NCBI GenBank assembly: GCA_947174885.1
Contig: CAMWKO010000007.1
Location: 1-64,000 of the forward strand
DNA from: an uncultured Clostridia bacterium
GTDB lineage: Bacteria; Bacillota; Clostridia; Lachnospirales; Lachnospiraceae
Length of the DNA: 64,000 nt
Direction: 5' to 3'
A program made the position numbers and the translations under genes. The notes beneath the pieces are model-generated. The model saw only the letters and a program-made list of their open reading frames with translations. It was not told the DNA's origin and searched no databases. Below, in pieces: positions 35,642 through 42,467 of the stretch. Numbering within the stretch: position 1 is the first letter of the stretch; every line of letters starts with the position of its first letter.

Positions 35642-36792
35642 TGAAAACAATTATACAAGGAAAAGAAGAAATCTCCAAAACGGACAGAGCCTACATAGAA
35701 ATTAATTTGAAGAATCTTTGTCATAACGTAAAAGTTTTACAAAATGCAATGCCAAAGAAATGTGAATTAATGGCTGTTGTGAAAGCCGAGGCATACGGAC
35801 ATGGTGCTTTTTATATTTCTAAATATCTTAATAAAATGGGTATTAAATCCTTTGCTGTTGCTACTATTGACGAGGGTATTAAACTTAGAAAATACGGTAT
35901 CAGGGGAGATATACTTATTCTTGGATGGACATGTGTAAACAGAGCATATGAACTTAAAAAATATGACCTGACCCAGACTTTAATAGATTTTGAATATGCT
36001 TATGAATTAAGCAGGCAGGGTGTTGCCGTAAAAGCACATATAAAAATAGATACGGGAATGCACAGACTGGGAATACCATGTGAAGAGTTTTTAAATGTAA
36101 AAAAAGTCTTTTCTATGAAGAATATAAAAATAAGCGGAATCTTCACTCACTTGTGTTGTTCGGACAGTAGAAATCCCGAGGATATTGAATTTACAAAAGG
36201 TCAGATTTTAAGCTTTTACAATTTAATTGATATTTTAAAGGCGAGCAGTATAACAATACCTAAGCTGCATATTCAAAGCAGCTATGGTCTCCTGAACTAT
36301 CCGGAGCTTAATTGTGATTATGTAAGAGCAGGTATAGCCTTATATGGAGTCTTAAGTACACCTGACAATGATACAAAGCTTAAACTTGATTTACGACCGG
36401 TATTTTCTCTAAAGAGTAAGGTAGTGCTTATACGGTCGGTAAAAAAAGGTGATAGTATAGGATATGGCAGGAGCTTTACGGCAAAACGTGACAGCCGGAT
36501 TGCTATATTATCTGTTGGTTATGGTGATGGATTTCCAAGAAATCTGTCCTGCGGCAGAGGAAGTGTGAAAATAAATCAACATATAGTGCCTGTAATCGGT
36601 CGTATTTGTATGGATCAGCTTGCTGTTGATATAACAGATGCAGGAGATGTAAATTGCGGAGATATTGCAACGCTTATAGGAGCAGAAGAAAGTAATGTGT
36701 TATCAGCTCCTGTAGTTGCAGATAATTCAGGCAGCATAAGTAATGAACTGCTATGCCGAATGGGAGCAAGACTGCCCGTAAGAATAGAATAA
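35641..36792 (+). CDS. Alanine/serine racemase, VanT racemase-domain-like
   Basis: A 383-residue fold-type III PLP racemase. The PLP lysine is in MAVVKAEAYGHG, the catalytic Tyr region in SVGYGDGFPRNLS, and CMDQLAVDI is near the C-terminus. It resembles the C-terminal racemase domain of VanT(G), with THLCCSDSRNPED and IQSSYGLLNYPEL. Unlike VanT it has no N-terminal membrane serine-uptake domain. Directly after the VanG-like ligase it probably supplies D-Ser (or D-Ala). A plain alanine racemase remains possible. Confidence 0.82.
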   Translation: MKTIIQGKEEISKTDRAYIEINLKNLCHNVKVLQNAMPKKCELMAVVKAEAYGHGAFYISKYLNKMGIKSFAVATIDEGIKLRKYGIRGDILILGWTCVNRAYELKKYDLTQTLIDFEYAYELSRQGVAVKAHIKIDTGMHRLGIPCEEFLNVKKVFSMKNIKISGIFTHLCCSDSRNPEDIEFTKGQILSFYNLIDILKASSITIPKLHIQSSYGLLNYPELNCDYVRAGIALYGVLSTPDNDTKLKLDLRPVFSLKSKVVLIRSVKKGDSIGYGRSFTAKRDSRIAILSVGYGDGFPRNLSCGRGSVKINQHIVPVIGRICMDQLAVDITDAGDVNCGDIATLIGAEESNVLSAPVVADNSGSISNELLCRMGARLPVRIE

Positions 36793-36825
36793 AAACACCG
36801 AGTTGTGTACAACTCGGTGTTTTTA
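36791..36825 (+). terminator. Terminator of the vanG-vanT unit
   Basis: AAAAACACCGAGTTG pairs with CAACTCGGTGTTTTT. The core resembles the first hairpin of repeat family 2. Confidence 0.9.
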
Positions 36826-36881
36826 TTCTTGATGAAAAAGAATTATAGTTGTATAGTAGAGTACAGAAAGGTGGCAGATAA

Positions 36882-37179
36882 AATGTGCAATCCACAGCTT
36901 GAAACATTTATGGCAATGGACATCTACTTTTAATTCGGAGCGAAAGAACTACTGTTTATCGCAGAGGGCATCAACTATGTATTGTATGAAAGAGATTCGG
37001 ATGGTAGCTTTACGGTAGCAAACAGTGGTGCCGTTTATAACAAAGCCTATGTAAATTTAGTGACAGGAAAATTTACACAGTATGCGGAAAAATCAAAAAT
37101 CCAATATATGCCTGGTATGGAAAATGTCAAAGAACAGAAAATGCTTGACCAGACTTGCTTTGTTTACAGCGTGTCATAA
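36882..37179 (+). pseudogene. Broken gene fragment, unknown family
   Basis: ATGTGCAATCCACAGC opens a reading frame that stops after 16 codons (MDIYF*). Another frame runs on from about 36930 (AKELLFIAEGINYVLYERDS) and continues as the 65-residue track ORF 36982..37179. I do not recognise the family. The frame break and the neighbouring fragments suggest a decayed gene. Confidence 0.4.
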
Positions 37180-37330
37180 GGATTGTATGCTTCAGAATTT
37201 TGATGTCTTTGATTTTACACTGAAAGAAAACGACATGGAGGCAATCAGAGCCTTAGATGAAGCAGAAAGTTTATTCTTCTCACATTATGATCCAAAAACG
37301 GTAGAAATGCTGACGGGCTTGCACAGATAA
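37160..37330 (+). pseudogene. C-terminal remnant of an aldo/keto reductase
   Basis: The reading frame gives HKDCMLQNFDVFDFTL and AIRALDEAESLFFSHYDPKT, which matches the C-terminus of aldo/keto reductases (usual form ...NFDVFDFELT..MEAIAALD..SLFFDHRDP). About 230 N-terminal residues with the catalytic tetrad are missing. Such NADPH enzymes are commonly next to MerR and flavodoxin genes in Clostridia. Confidence 0.7.
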
Positions 37331-37360
37331 GGAGAAATTGAAGGGGACATTTTGATTAAA

Positions 37361-37493
37361 ATGAAGTATATGTTTAATTATTTCTATGATAATTGTATTA
37401 TCACTGGCTGCCTGTGGAAGTTCCGATGATAATAATACCGCCCAGAAAGCAAACTTCTGTAAAGTATCCGGGAGATGGCGGAGAACTAATTGA
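37361..37493 (+). pseudogene. N-terminal remnant of a lipoprotein (flavodoxin-like context)
   Basis: A frame at 37386-37493 reads ISMIIVLSLAACGSSDDNN, a lipoprotein signal with lipobox LAAC, but no ATG matches its frame: the upstream ATG codons (37361, 37370) are shifted by one base. The ORF ends shortly after. Secreted flavodoxin lipoproteins of Clostridia begin this way (inference). The following ORF to 37623 (GDGGELIEFDDKEQDD...) may be another fragment. Confidence 0.45.
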
Positions 37494-37636
37494 GTTTGAT
37501 GATAAAGAGCAGGATGATAATGCCCGCCCGGAGCTGATGAGTCATATTGAGGATTTGGACCTCCCTGCGCCGGAATTGATGTTTTTGGCACTACATAGGC
37601 TTGAAAGTTACTTTTTGCATTAGAGGATGGTTGGGT

Positions 37637-38110
37637 TTAGCCATCATCTTCTTCGGTCATTCTTTTGACATGGATCATGCGAGAACGAATTGTCTGCATT
37701 CTGTCGGGAATGTCTTCTTTTTTCATTGTACCATGTACCGAAAGCGTTCCGGCCTCTTTTGCTTTCTCATAATACCAGACCTTGTAGTCCACTGCGTCTG
37801 CACATTCCTTCAGCTTTTGCAATTCCTTTGACAGTATCCTCTGCTTTTCCCGGAAGAGGTTTAGGCACTGCTCAATATTTTGATCGCCTTCTGCCAACCA
37901 TGTCATGTATTGCCGAATTTCACTGATAGTCATACCGCAGCGCTTCATGCACTCGATCATATAAAATGTCTCAATATCAGTCTGACTGAATAACCGGGTA
38001 CCTCTGGAATCCCTCTTGATTGCAGGGAACAGACCCTCTTTCAGATAATATCGTATCGTATGAGGTGATAAACCTGTTTTTTGTGAAACTTCTATGACTG
38101 TATAAAACAT
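37637..38110 (-). CDS. MerR-family regulator (AdhR/NmlR-like)
   Basis: A 157-residue regulator. N-terminal MerR helix-turn-helix and wing (VIEVSQKTGLSPHTIRYYLKEG, RGTRLFSQTDIETFYMIECM) and a long dimerisation coiled coil. A Cys lies in MKRCGMTISEIRQY. The start ATG 38110 is preceded by GGAGG; the track start 38164 is inside the intergenic promoter. It faces away from an operon whose promoter has the 19-bp spacer typical of MerR targets, so it probably activates the reductase genes in response to electrophiles or aldehydes. Confidence 0.85.
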   Translation of the reverse strand: MFYTVIEVSQKTGLSPHTIRYYLKEGLFPAIKRDSRGTRLFSQTDIETFYMIECMKRCGMTISEIRQYMTWLAEGDQNIEQCLNLFREKQRILSKELQKLKECADAVDYKVWYYEKAKEAGTLSVHGTMKKEDIPDRMQTIRSRMIHVKRMTEEDDG

Positions 38111-38138
38111 AAATCCTCCAAAAATATGAAAATTGCTC

Positions 38139-38169
38139 TTGACTGAGAGTATACTATCAGCCATATAAT
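38139..38169 (+). promoter_or_regulatory. MerR-type promoter with 19-bp spacer and operator dyad
   Basis: TTGACT, exactly 19 nt and TATAAT, with the near-perfect palindrome CTGAGAGTATACTATCAG in the spacer. MerR activators untwist such over-long spacers. It drives the acetyltransferase-reductase pair. Confidence 0.85.
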
Positions 38170-38224
38170 ATATGTATTAATGGCAAAAGTCAATACAACT
38201 GTTTACGATAAACAGGAGGTAAAA

Positions 38225-38590
38225 ATGAAAGATATTTTACAAAGAGAATTGGACGGAGAGGTTATCCGCACAGACGATCCCGAATATGAAAAGATAAGTG
38301 GCACGATAAGGGAAACAATGCGCCTTGCAAGCGTTTTTAATGCAAGAGCGCCGTTTGACGAGGACAACAGAGAATTGCTTGCACAGATTTTCGGCAAAAC
38401 ACTTGATGAGAGTTCAAGCATACTTCCGCCGTTCTATATTGATTATGGAAAGAATGTAACGATTGGGGATAATTCGATTATTGCCGCAGGAGCGGTTGTA
38501 ACTAAAGATGTGCCGCCTAACTGCATAGTTGCAGGCGTTCCGGCCAAAAAAATAAAAAATCTAGATAATTTACAGGAGGAAAAGATATGA
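38225..38590 (+). CDS. Maltose/galactoside O-acetyltransferase with internal deletion
   Basis: A 121-residue ORF. The N-terminal acyl-acceptor-binding (Mac) region ([32 protein letters not shown]) and the first hexapeptide turn ([16 protein letters not shown]) are joined directly to the last segment [20 protein letters not shown]. About 80 residues of the left-handed beta helix, including the usual catalytic His loop, are missing compared with ~200-residue relatives. The frame is intact, so it may be translated, but it is probably inactive. Start ATG 38225 after AGGAGG; overlaps the next gene (ATGA). Confidence 0.7.
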   Translation: MKDILQRELDGEVIRTDDPEYEKISGTIRETMRLASVFNARAPFDEDNRELLAQIFGKTLDESSSILPPFYIDYGKNVTIGDNSIIAAGAVVTKDVPPNCIVAGVPAKKIKNLDNLQEEKI

Positions 38591-39201
38591 AAGTTCTTTT
38601 AATCAATGGAAGTCCTCACGAAAACGGCTGCACTTATACAGCGTTGTGTGAAGTGGCAAAGGCACTGGAAACAGAGGAGATTGAAACACAGATTTTTCAG
38701 ATTGGCAAAGCACCTGTGCGTGGCTGTATTGCCTGCGGCGCATGTGGGAAGCTTGGAAAATGTGCGTTTGACGATGATCCGGCAAATGAAATGATGCGGC
38801 TCATGCAGGAAGCTGACGGAATCGTGATTGGTTCACCGGTTTATTATGCAGGACCAAACGGTGCGTTGTGTGCATTATTGGACAGAGCATTTTATGCGAG
38901 CGGCGGCTTTGCATTTAAACCTGCAGCAGCAGTAGTTAGTGCGAGACGAAGTGGTACGACAGCAACCTTTGACCGTTTGAACAAATATTTCACCATGAAT
39001 CGTATGCCCATTGTTTCCTCACAATACTGGAATGGTGTCCATGGATTTACGCCTGATGACGTAAAGAAAGATGAAGAAGGCCTGCAGACTATGCGCACTC
39101 TTGGTCATAATATGGCATGGATGCTAAAAAATATTGTGGCAGGAAAGCAGCCGGTACCGACAATGGAACCGTGGCAGCCAACCCATTTTATCAGGGATTA
39201 A
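38587..39201 (+). CDS. NADPH-dependent FMN reductase-like flavoprotein
   Basis: A 204-residue flavodoxin-fold oxidoreductase. [18 protein letters not shown] is the FMN phosphate loop; [17 protein letters not shown] is the Cys-rich segment typical of iron-sulfur flavoprotein-like reductases; [20 protein letters not shown] completes the FMN site. Full length and apparently intact. It is controlled with the acetyltransferase from the MerR-type promoter and probably reduces quinones, nitro compounds or FMN. Confidence 0.85.
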   Translation: MKVLLINGSPHENGCTYTALCEVAKALETEEIETQIFQIGKAPVRGCIACGACGKLGKCAFDDDPANEMMRLMQEADGIVIGSPVYYAGPNGALCALLDRAFYASGGFAFKPAAAVVSARRSGTTATFDRLNKYFTMNRMPIVSSQYWNGVHGFTPDDVKKDEEGLQTMRTLGHNMAWMLKNIVAGKQPVPTMEPWQPTHFIRD

Positions 39202-39210
39202 ACAAAGCAT

Positions 39211-39236
39211 GAAGCTTACGTTGGCTTCTTTTTTCT
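39211..39236 (+). terminator. Terminator after the reductase gene
   Basis: GAAGC pairs with GCTTC around a short loop, followed by TTTTTT. Confidence 0.55.
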
Positions 39237-39321
39237 GATGTTAGATGCTTAAATTTTTTACTGTCCGATTTCATTTTATAATCAACCAAAAGATTTCATT
39301 TTCAAAGATATAAAAATATGC

Positions 39322-39350
39322 TTGACAATTTGCAATTATTTTGTTACCAT
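39322..39350 (+). promoter_or_regulatory. Predicted promoter of the MATE gene
   Basis: TTGACA, 17 nt and TACCAT. A structured leader follows, starting near 39357. Confidence 0.5.
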
Positions 39351-39361
39351 TCCAATTAAAT

Positions 39362-39447
39362 TACCCGGAGGGTGAGTCATTCGTTAGGAAATGATGAGCT
39401 GGATAAGGTAACAGGTTGGGATGCCTGTTTTCTTACCAGCTCTTTTT
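39362..39447 (+). promoter_or_regulatory. Structured leader with terminator before the MATE gene
   Basis: A short TCATT/AAATGA hairpin, then a long hairpin in which GAGCTGG pairs with CCAGCTC, GTAA with TTAC, and ACAGG with CCTGT, ending in CTTTTTC. It sits just before the ribosome site, so it is a good candidate attenuator of the efflux gene. No known riboswitch class recognised. Confidence 0.55.
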
Positions 39448-39469
39448 CAATTTCAAAGGAGATGAGAAA

Positions 39470-40780
39470 ATGGATATGTTATCTGGAAATGTCAGGCGTA
39501 TTTATTTTAAATATTTAGCCGCGGCTTTTGGAAGTGCGTTGATCAGTTCCATTTATGGTATTGTGGATATGGCAATGGTGGGGCAGTATCAGGGACCAAG
39601 CGGTACGGCCGCGCTTGCAGTTGTAGCCCCAATCTGGAATATAATATACAGTCTGGGACTTTTAACAGGAATCGGCGGTTCTGTACTGCTTGGCACTGCA
39701 AAAGGAAAAGGCGAGACAAAAGAACAAAATGAATATTTTTCAGCAGCATTGATATTTACCATAATCCTTTCGGTAGTCTGCTGGGGCACTGTCCTGTTTT
39801 TTGATACGGAAATGCTGACACTTTTTGGCGCAGAGGAGACTTTGTTACCTTTGGCAAAAGAATATCTTGTTCCGATTAAATTTGTAATTCCCGCCTTTCT
39901 ATTTAATCAAATGCTGGCAGCATTTTTGCGAAATGATGACGCTCCTGGACTGGCAACAGCAGCAGTTTTAACTGGCGGAATATTTAATATTTTTGGGGAT
40001 TATTTCTTTGTCTTTACTTTGGACATGGGTATACAGGGTGCAGGATTAGCAACCGCAATAGGGGCAGCCATTACTTGCGTGGTCATGCTTTCCCATTTTT
40101 TCACACATAAAAACAATTTGCGCTTTATTTTTCCTTCCCTTTTTTTAAAAAAGTCATGGCAGATTTTGGTGGTTGGATTTTCTACTTTCTTTATTGATGT
40201 GGCAATGGGCTTTTTGACCATGATATTTAACCGACAGATTGTAAGGTATTTTGGGACGGATGCATTATCTGTTTACGGTGTCATTGTGAATGTCAGTACG
40301 ATTGTACAGTGTTGTGCGTATAGTGTAGGGCAGGCGGCACAGCCAATTTTATCTGTTAATTATGGCTCGCACAACTGGGAGAGGATAAGGGGAACACTCC
40401 GCTATGCGCTGTATACAGTGGCATTTTTCAGTGTTGCATGGACAATATCCATTTGGACAGTTCCAAATGGGTTTATCCGTGTTTTTATGGCTCCAACAGA
40501 AGCTGTCTGCCGAATTGCACCGTCCATTATGCGCAGCTACGGGATATCATTCCTGTTATTGCCGCTGAATGTTTTTTCGACCTATTACTTCCAGTCATTA
40601 ATGAAATCAGGCGCCTCTTTCCTTGTTTCTGTTGCAAGGGGAATGGTTGTCAGTGGGATTTTGATTTATGCATTGCCTGCTTTGGCAGGGGCCGGATTTA
40701 TCTGGTTTGCCATGCCGATTACAGAAGTGTTGGTGGCGCTTGCTGTTATCATTTTGATGATAAGATATACATCAAAATGA
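39470..40780 (+). CDS. MATE-family multidrug efflux transporter
   Basis: A 436-residue, twelve-helix MatE protein with two homologous halves. Recognisable segments: NVRRIYFKYLAAAFGSALISSIYGIVDMAMVGQY, AVVAPIWNIIYSLGLLTGIGGSVLLGTAKG, and GQAAQPILSVNYG in the second half. The track start TTG 39416 lies in the leader hairpin; ATG 39470 follows AAAGGAGATGAG. Base composition and codons (GCC, CTG, CGC) are noticeably richer in G+C than nearby genes, which suggests recent transfer. Probably a cation-coupled drug exporter. Confidence 0.9.
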   Translation: MDMLSGNVRRIYFKYLAAAFGSALISSIYGIVDMAMVGQYQGPSGTAALAVVAPIWNIIYSLGLLTGIGGSVLLGTAKGKGETKEQNEYFSAALIFTIILSVVCWGTVLFFDTEMLTLFGAEETLLPLAKEYLVPIKFVIPAFLFNQMLAAFLRNDDAPGLATAAVLTGGIFNIFGDYFFVFTLDMGIQGAGLATAIGAAITCVVMLSHFFTHKNNLRFIFPSLFLKKSWQILVVGFSTFFIDVAMGFLTMIFNRQIVRYFGTDALSVYGVIVNVSTIVQCCAYSVGQAAQPILSVNYGSHNWERIRGTLRYALYTVAFFSVAWTISIWTVPNGFIRVFMAPTEAVCRIAPSIMRSYGISFLLLPLNVFSTYYFQSLMKSGASFLVSVARGMVVSGILIYALPALAGAGFIWFAMPITEVLVALAVIILMIRYTSK

Positions 40781-40897
40781 ACAAAGGGAATGCCTGTGGA
40801 TTTCAGAGTGCCGCTTTGTATGAAAATCTGCAAAGAATAGAGTTATAATTTTAGCGTCGGGATGTCTGGCAGATTAGAATATGAAAGGTTAGATGAC

Positions 40898-41242
40898 ATG
40901 AAAAAAGTAAAAATTACAGTTTTGAAAACAACTTTTGATAAGGAACTGGCAGAAGAGTATGGGGCAGAAGGTCTGACTGCCTGCCCAATGATGAAGGAAG
41001 GCCAGGTGTTTTATGCTGATTATGCGAAACCGGAAGGCTTTTGTGACGAAGCATGGAAGGCTATTTATCAATATGTGTTTGCATTAGCTCATGGAGCTGG
41101 AAATGATGTATTTTATTATGGGGATTGGATTCGTAAGCCGGGAGTTGCAATTTGTAGTTGTAACGATGGTTTAAGGCCTGTTATTTTTAAACTGGAGACA
41201 ACAGAAGAAATTTCTGAAATTGACTATACTCCTGTCAGGTAA
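40898..41242 (+). CDS. TIGR04076-family small protein
   Basis: A 114-residue soluble protein with the family pattern VKITVLKTTFDKELAEEY, a Cys in LTACPMMKEGQVF, and CDEAWKAIYQYVFALAHGAG and ICSCNDGLRPVIFKL at the end. Function unknown; family members are often near flavodoxin or redox genes. ATG 40898 follows GAAAGG; the track begins at 40862. Confidence 0.75.
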   Translation: MKKVKITVLKTTFDKELAEEYGAEGLTACPMMKEGQVFYADYAKPEGFCDEAWKAIYQYVFALAHGAGNDVFYYGDWIRKPGVAICSCNDGLRPVIFKLETTEEISEIDYTPVR

Positions 41243-41401
41243 ATTACAGTTAATTAGAATGATTGACTAAAATCTGTAATAATCTCGTGGGTGCTTCTGT
41301 CATTCCAAAAGTGTTGATGTTAGGTCGTTTCCCGTAAATGTAAAAACGATAGCACCCAATCAGAATTTGTATCAATTTGGACATGCAATATGGTGGTATG
41401 A

Positions 41402-41500
41402 TATGCCACAGTGATTGAAAACGGTTTTACAGTAAATGAACGTGATGTTGCCAATGCAGGTAATGATATTTCAAACTGGCTAAAAGATTTAGGATTCTAA
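41402..41500 (+). pseudogene. C-terminal remnant of a flavodoxin
   Basis: The frame ATVIENGFTVNERDVANAGN followed by DISNWLKDLGF* matches the C-terminus of short flavodoxins. No N-terminal part (FMN loop) is seen upstream. Too short for the ORF track. Confidence 0.6.
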
Positions 41501-41588
41501 AATTATAAGAATTATCTTTTAGGCTTTGGGATTAAAATTCACAAAGCTTAGTATTTTCTTTCAGAGTGAAAGGAGCATAGAGGTCTGC

Positions 41589-41786
41589 ATGAAAAAGAAG
41601 ATAGTCATAAGAATGATTGTTGATGTTGCAATGACAGTTATACTGATTTTTTTAATGACATATGAACTGATTGGGCAGGCAACACATGAATGGATTGGAA
41701 TTGCCATGTTTGCATTTTTTGATTTTAGTGAACCGGTAATAAAATTTCTGGCGGATTATATAGCAATTATGGGATTGCTTTATTAA
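41589..41786 (+). pseudogene. DUF4405 membrane protein with internal deletion
   Basis: A 65-residue ORF. Residues 1 to ~34 (VIRMIVDVAMTVILIFLMTY, QATHEWIGIAMF) match the first helix of DUF4405 proteins; the remainder (FFDFSEPVIKFLADYIAIMG) matches their C-terminal end, so about 120 residues with the middle helices are gone. ATG 41589 has GAGG upstream. The same membrane domain is intact in the 14.3-15.4 kb gene. Confidence 0.6.
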
Positions 41787-42467
41787 TAAAAAATCTGAAA
41801 GTTATCCTGTGATTCATAATAAAAAATCTATAATATATTTAATATAATATTTTTTTCTTGCAAATTTTGCCATTTTTTGATATTATTTACTACAGTATAA
41901 ACATACAATAGAGGAAATATTTATAGTTTATAAATTTTAAGAAAATAGTTATACTTTTTACTAAAGAAACAAGCATATATAAGAAAAGCAATGCTTGAAT
42001 GGTTGGTAAAAGTATAACTTTTTTTGCTGTTAGGATTTTTTATTAACAGTTTTATGTGGTATTCGGTATTAATTTTATTTACTTTATAAAAATAAATTTA
42101 ATGCAAAACAATGGGAAAGGAGAGTGACTGCTTAGAAAATGGAAAAATTACTGTAACAATATTTTAGAGAAATTTTTACAAAAATAATGTACAAATGCAG
42201 GCAATTAAATATTAATAAAGTATTTTTTGTTTGTAAGATGAAAAATATAAAAATTGCTAATTTAAACTTAGATTTAGTGATTTAACATATTATCCTGTAA
42301 TATGAATTAAATCAGAACAGGAGGGAAAATAAAAAGAAATTTAGTAAAAATATTTAAAGGATAGTCAGAAAATGTGACAAAAAAGATTAAAATTTTATGT
42401 CAGAAATATGTATTGATTAATATTGCAAAAAGACAAATTATTATTAAGAAAGGAACAGGTAATAAAT
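41787..42467. other. Long AT-rich intergenic region
   Basis: No ORF. It holds a possible promoter (TTGCAA, 17 nt, TATTAT near 41858-41886) and a strong hairpin at 41947-42025 (AGTTATACTTTTTAC with GTAAAAGTATAACT, inner AAGCA/TGCTT, then seven T). The remaining 440 nt before the secreted protein gene are unstructured by eye. Confidence 0.6.
41947..42027 (+). terminator. Terminator-like hairpin in the leader of the secreted protein
   Basis: A 14-bp outer stem, inner hairpin and T-run. It lies downstream of the likely promoter and far upstream of the gene, so it may be an attenuator or the end of a small RNA. Confidence 0.6.

Noticed and set aside
34601-36792. Calling this locus a functional vancomycin-resistance operon
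   Set aside because: No vanXY, vanX or vanY is present, and the racemase lacks the VanT membrane domain; only homology can be stated.
37393-37623. 76-residue ORF (GDGGELIEFDDKEQDD...)
   Set aside because: No ribosome site and no recognised family; it overlaps the lipoprotein remnant in another frame. Possibly another gene fragment but not supportable as a gene.
40438-40848. 136-residue ORF in the MATE gene
   Set aside because: Overlaps the MATE coding sequence in another frame; Cys-rich out-of-frame translation with no ribosome site.
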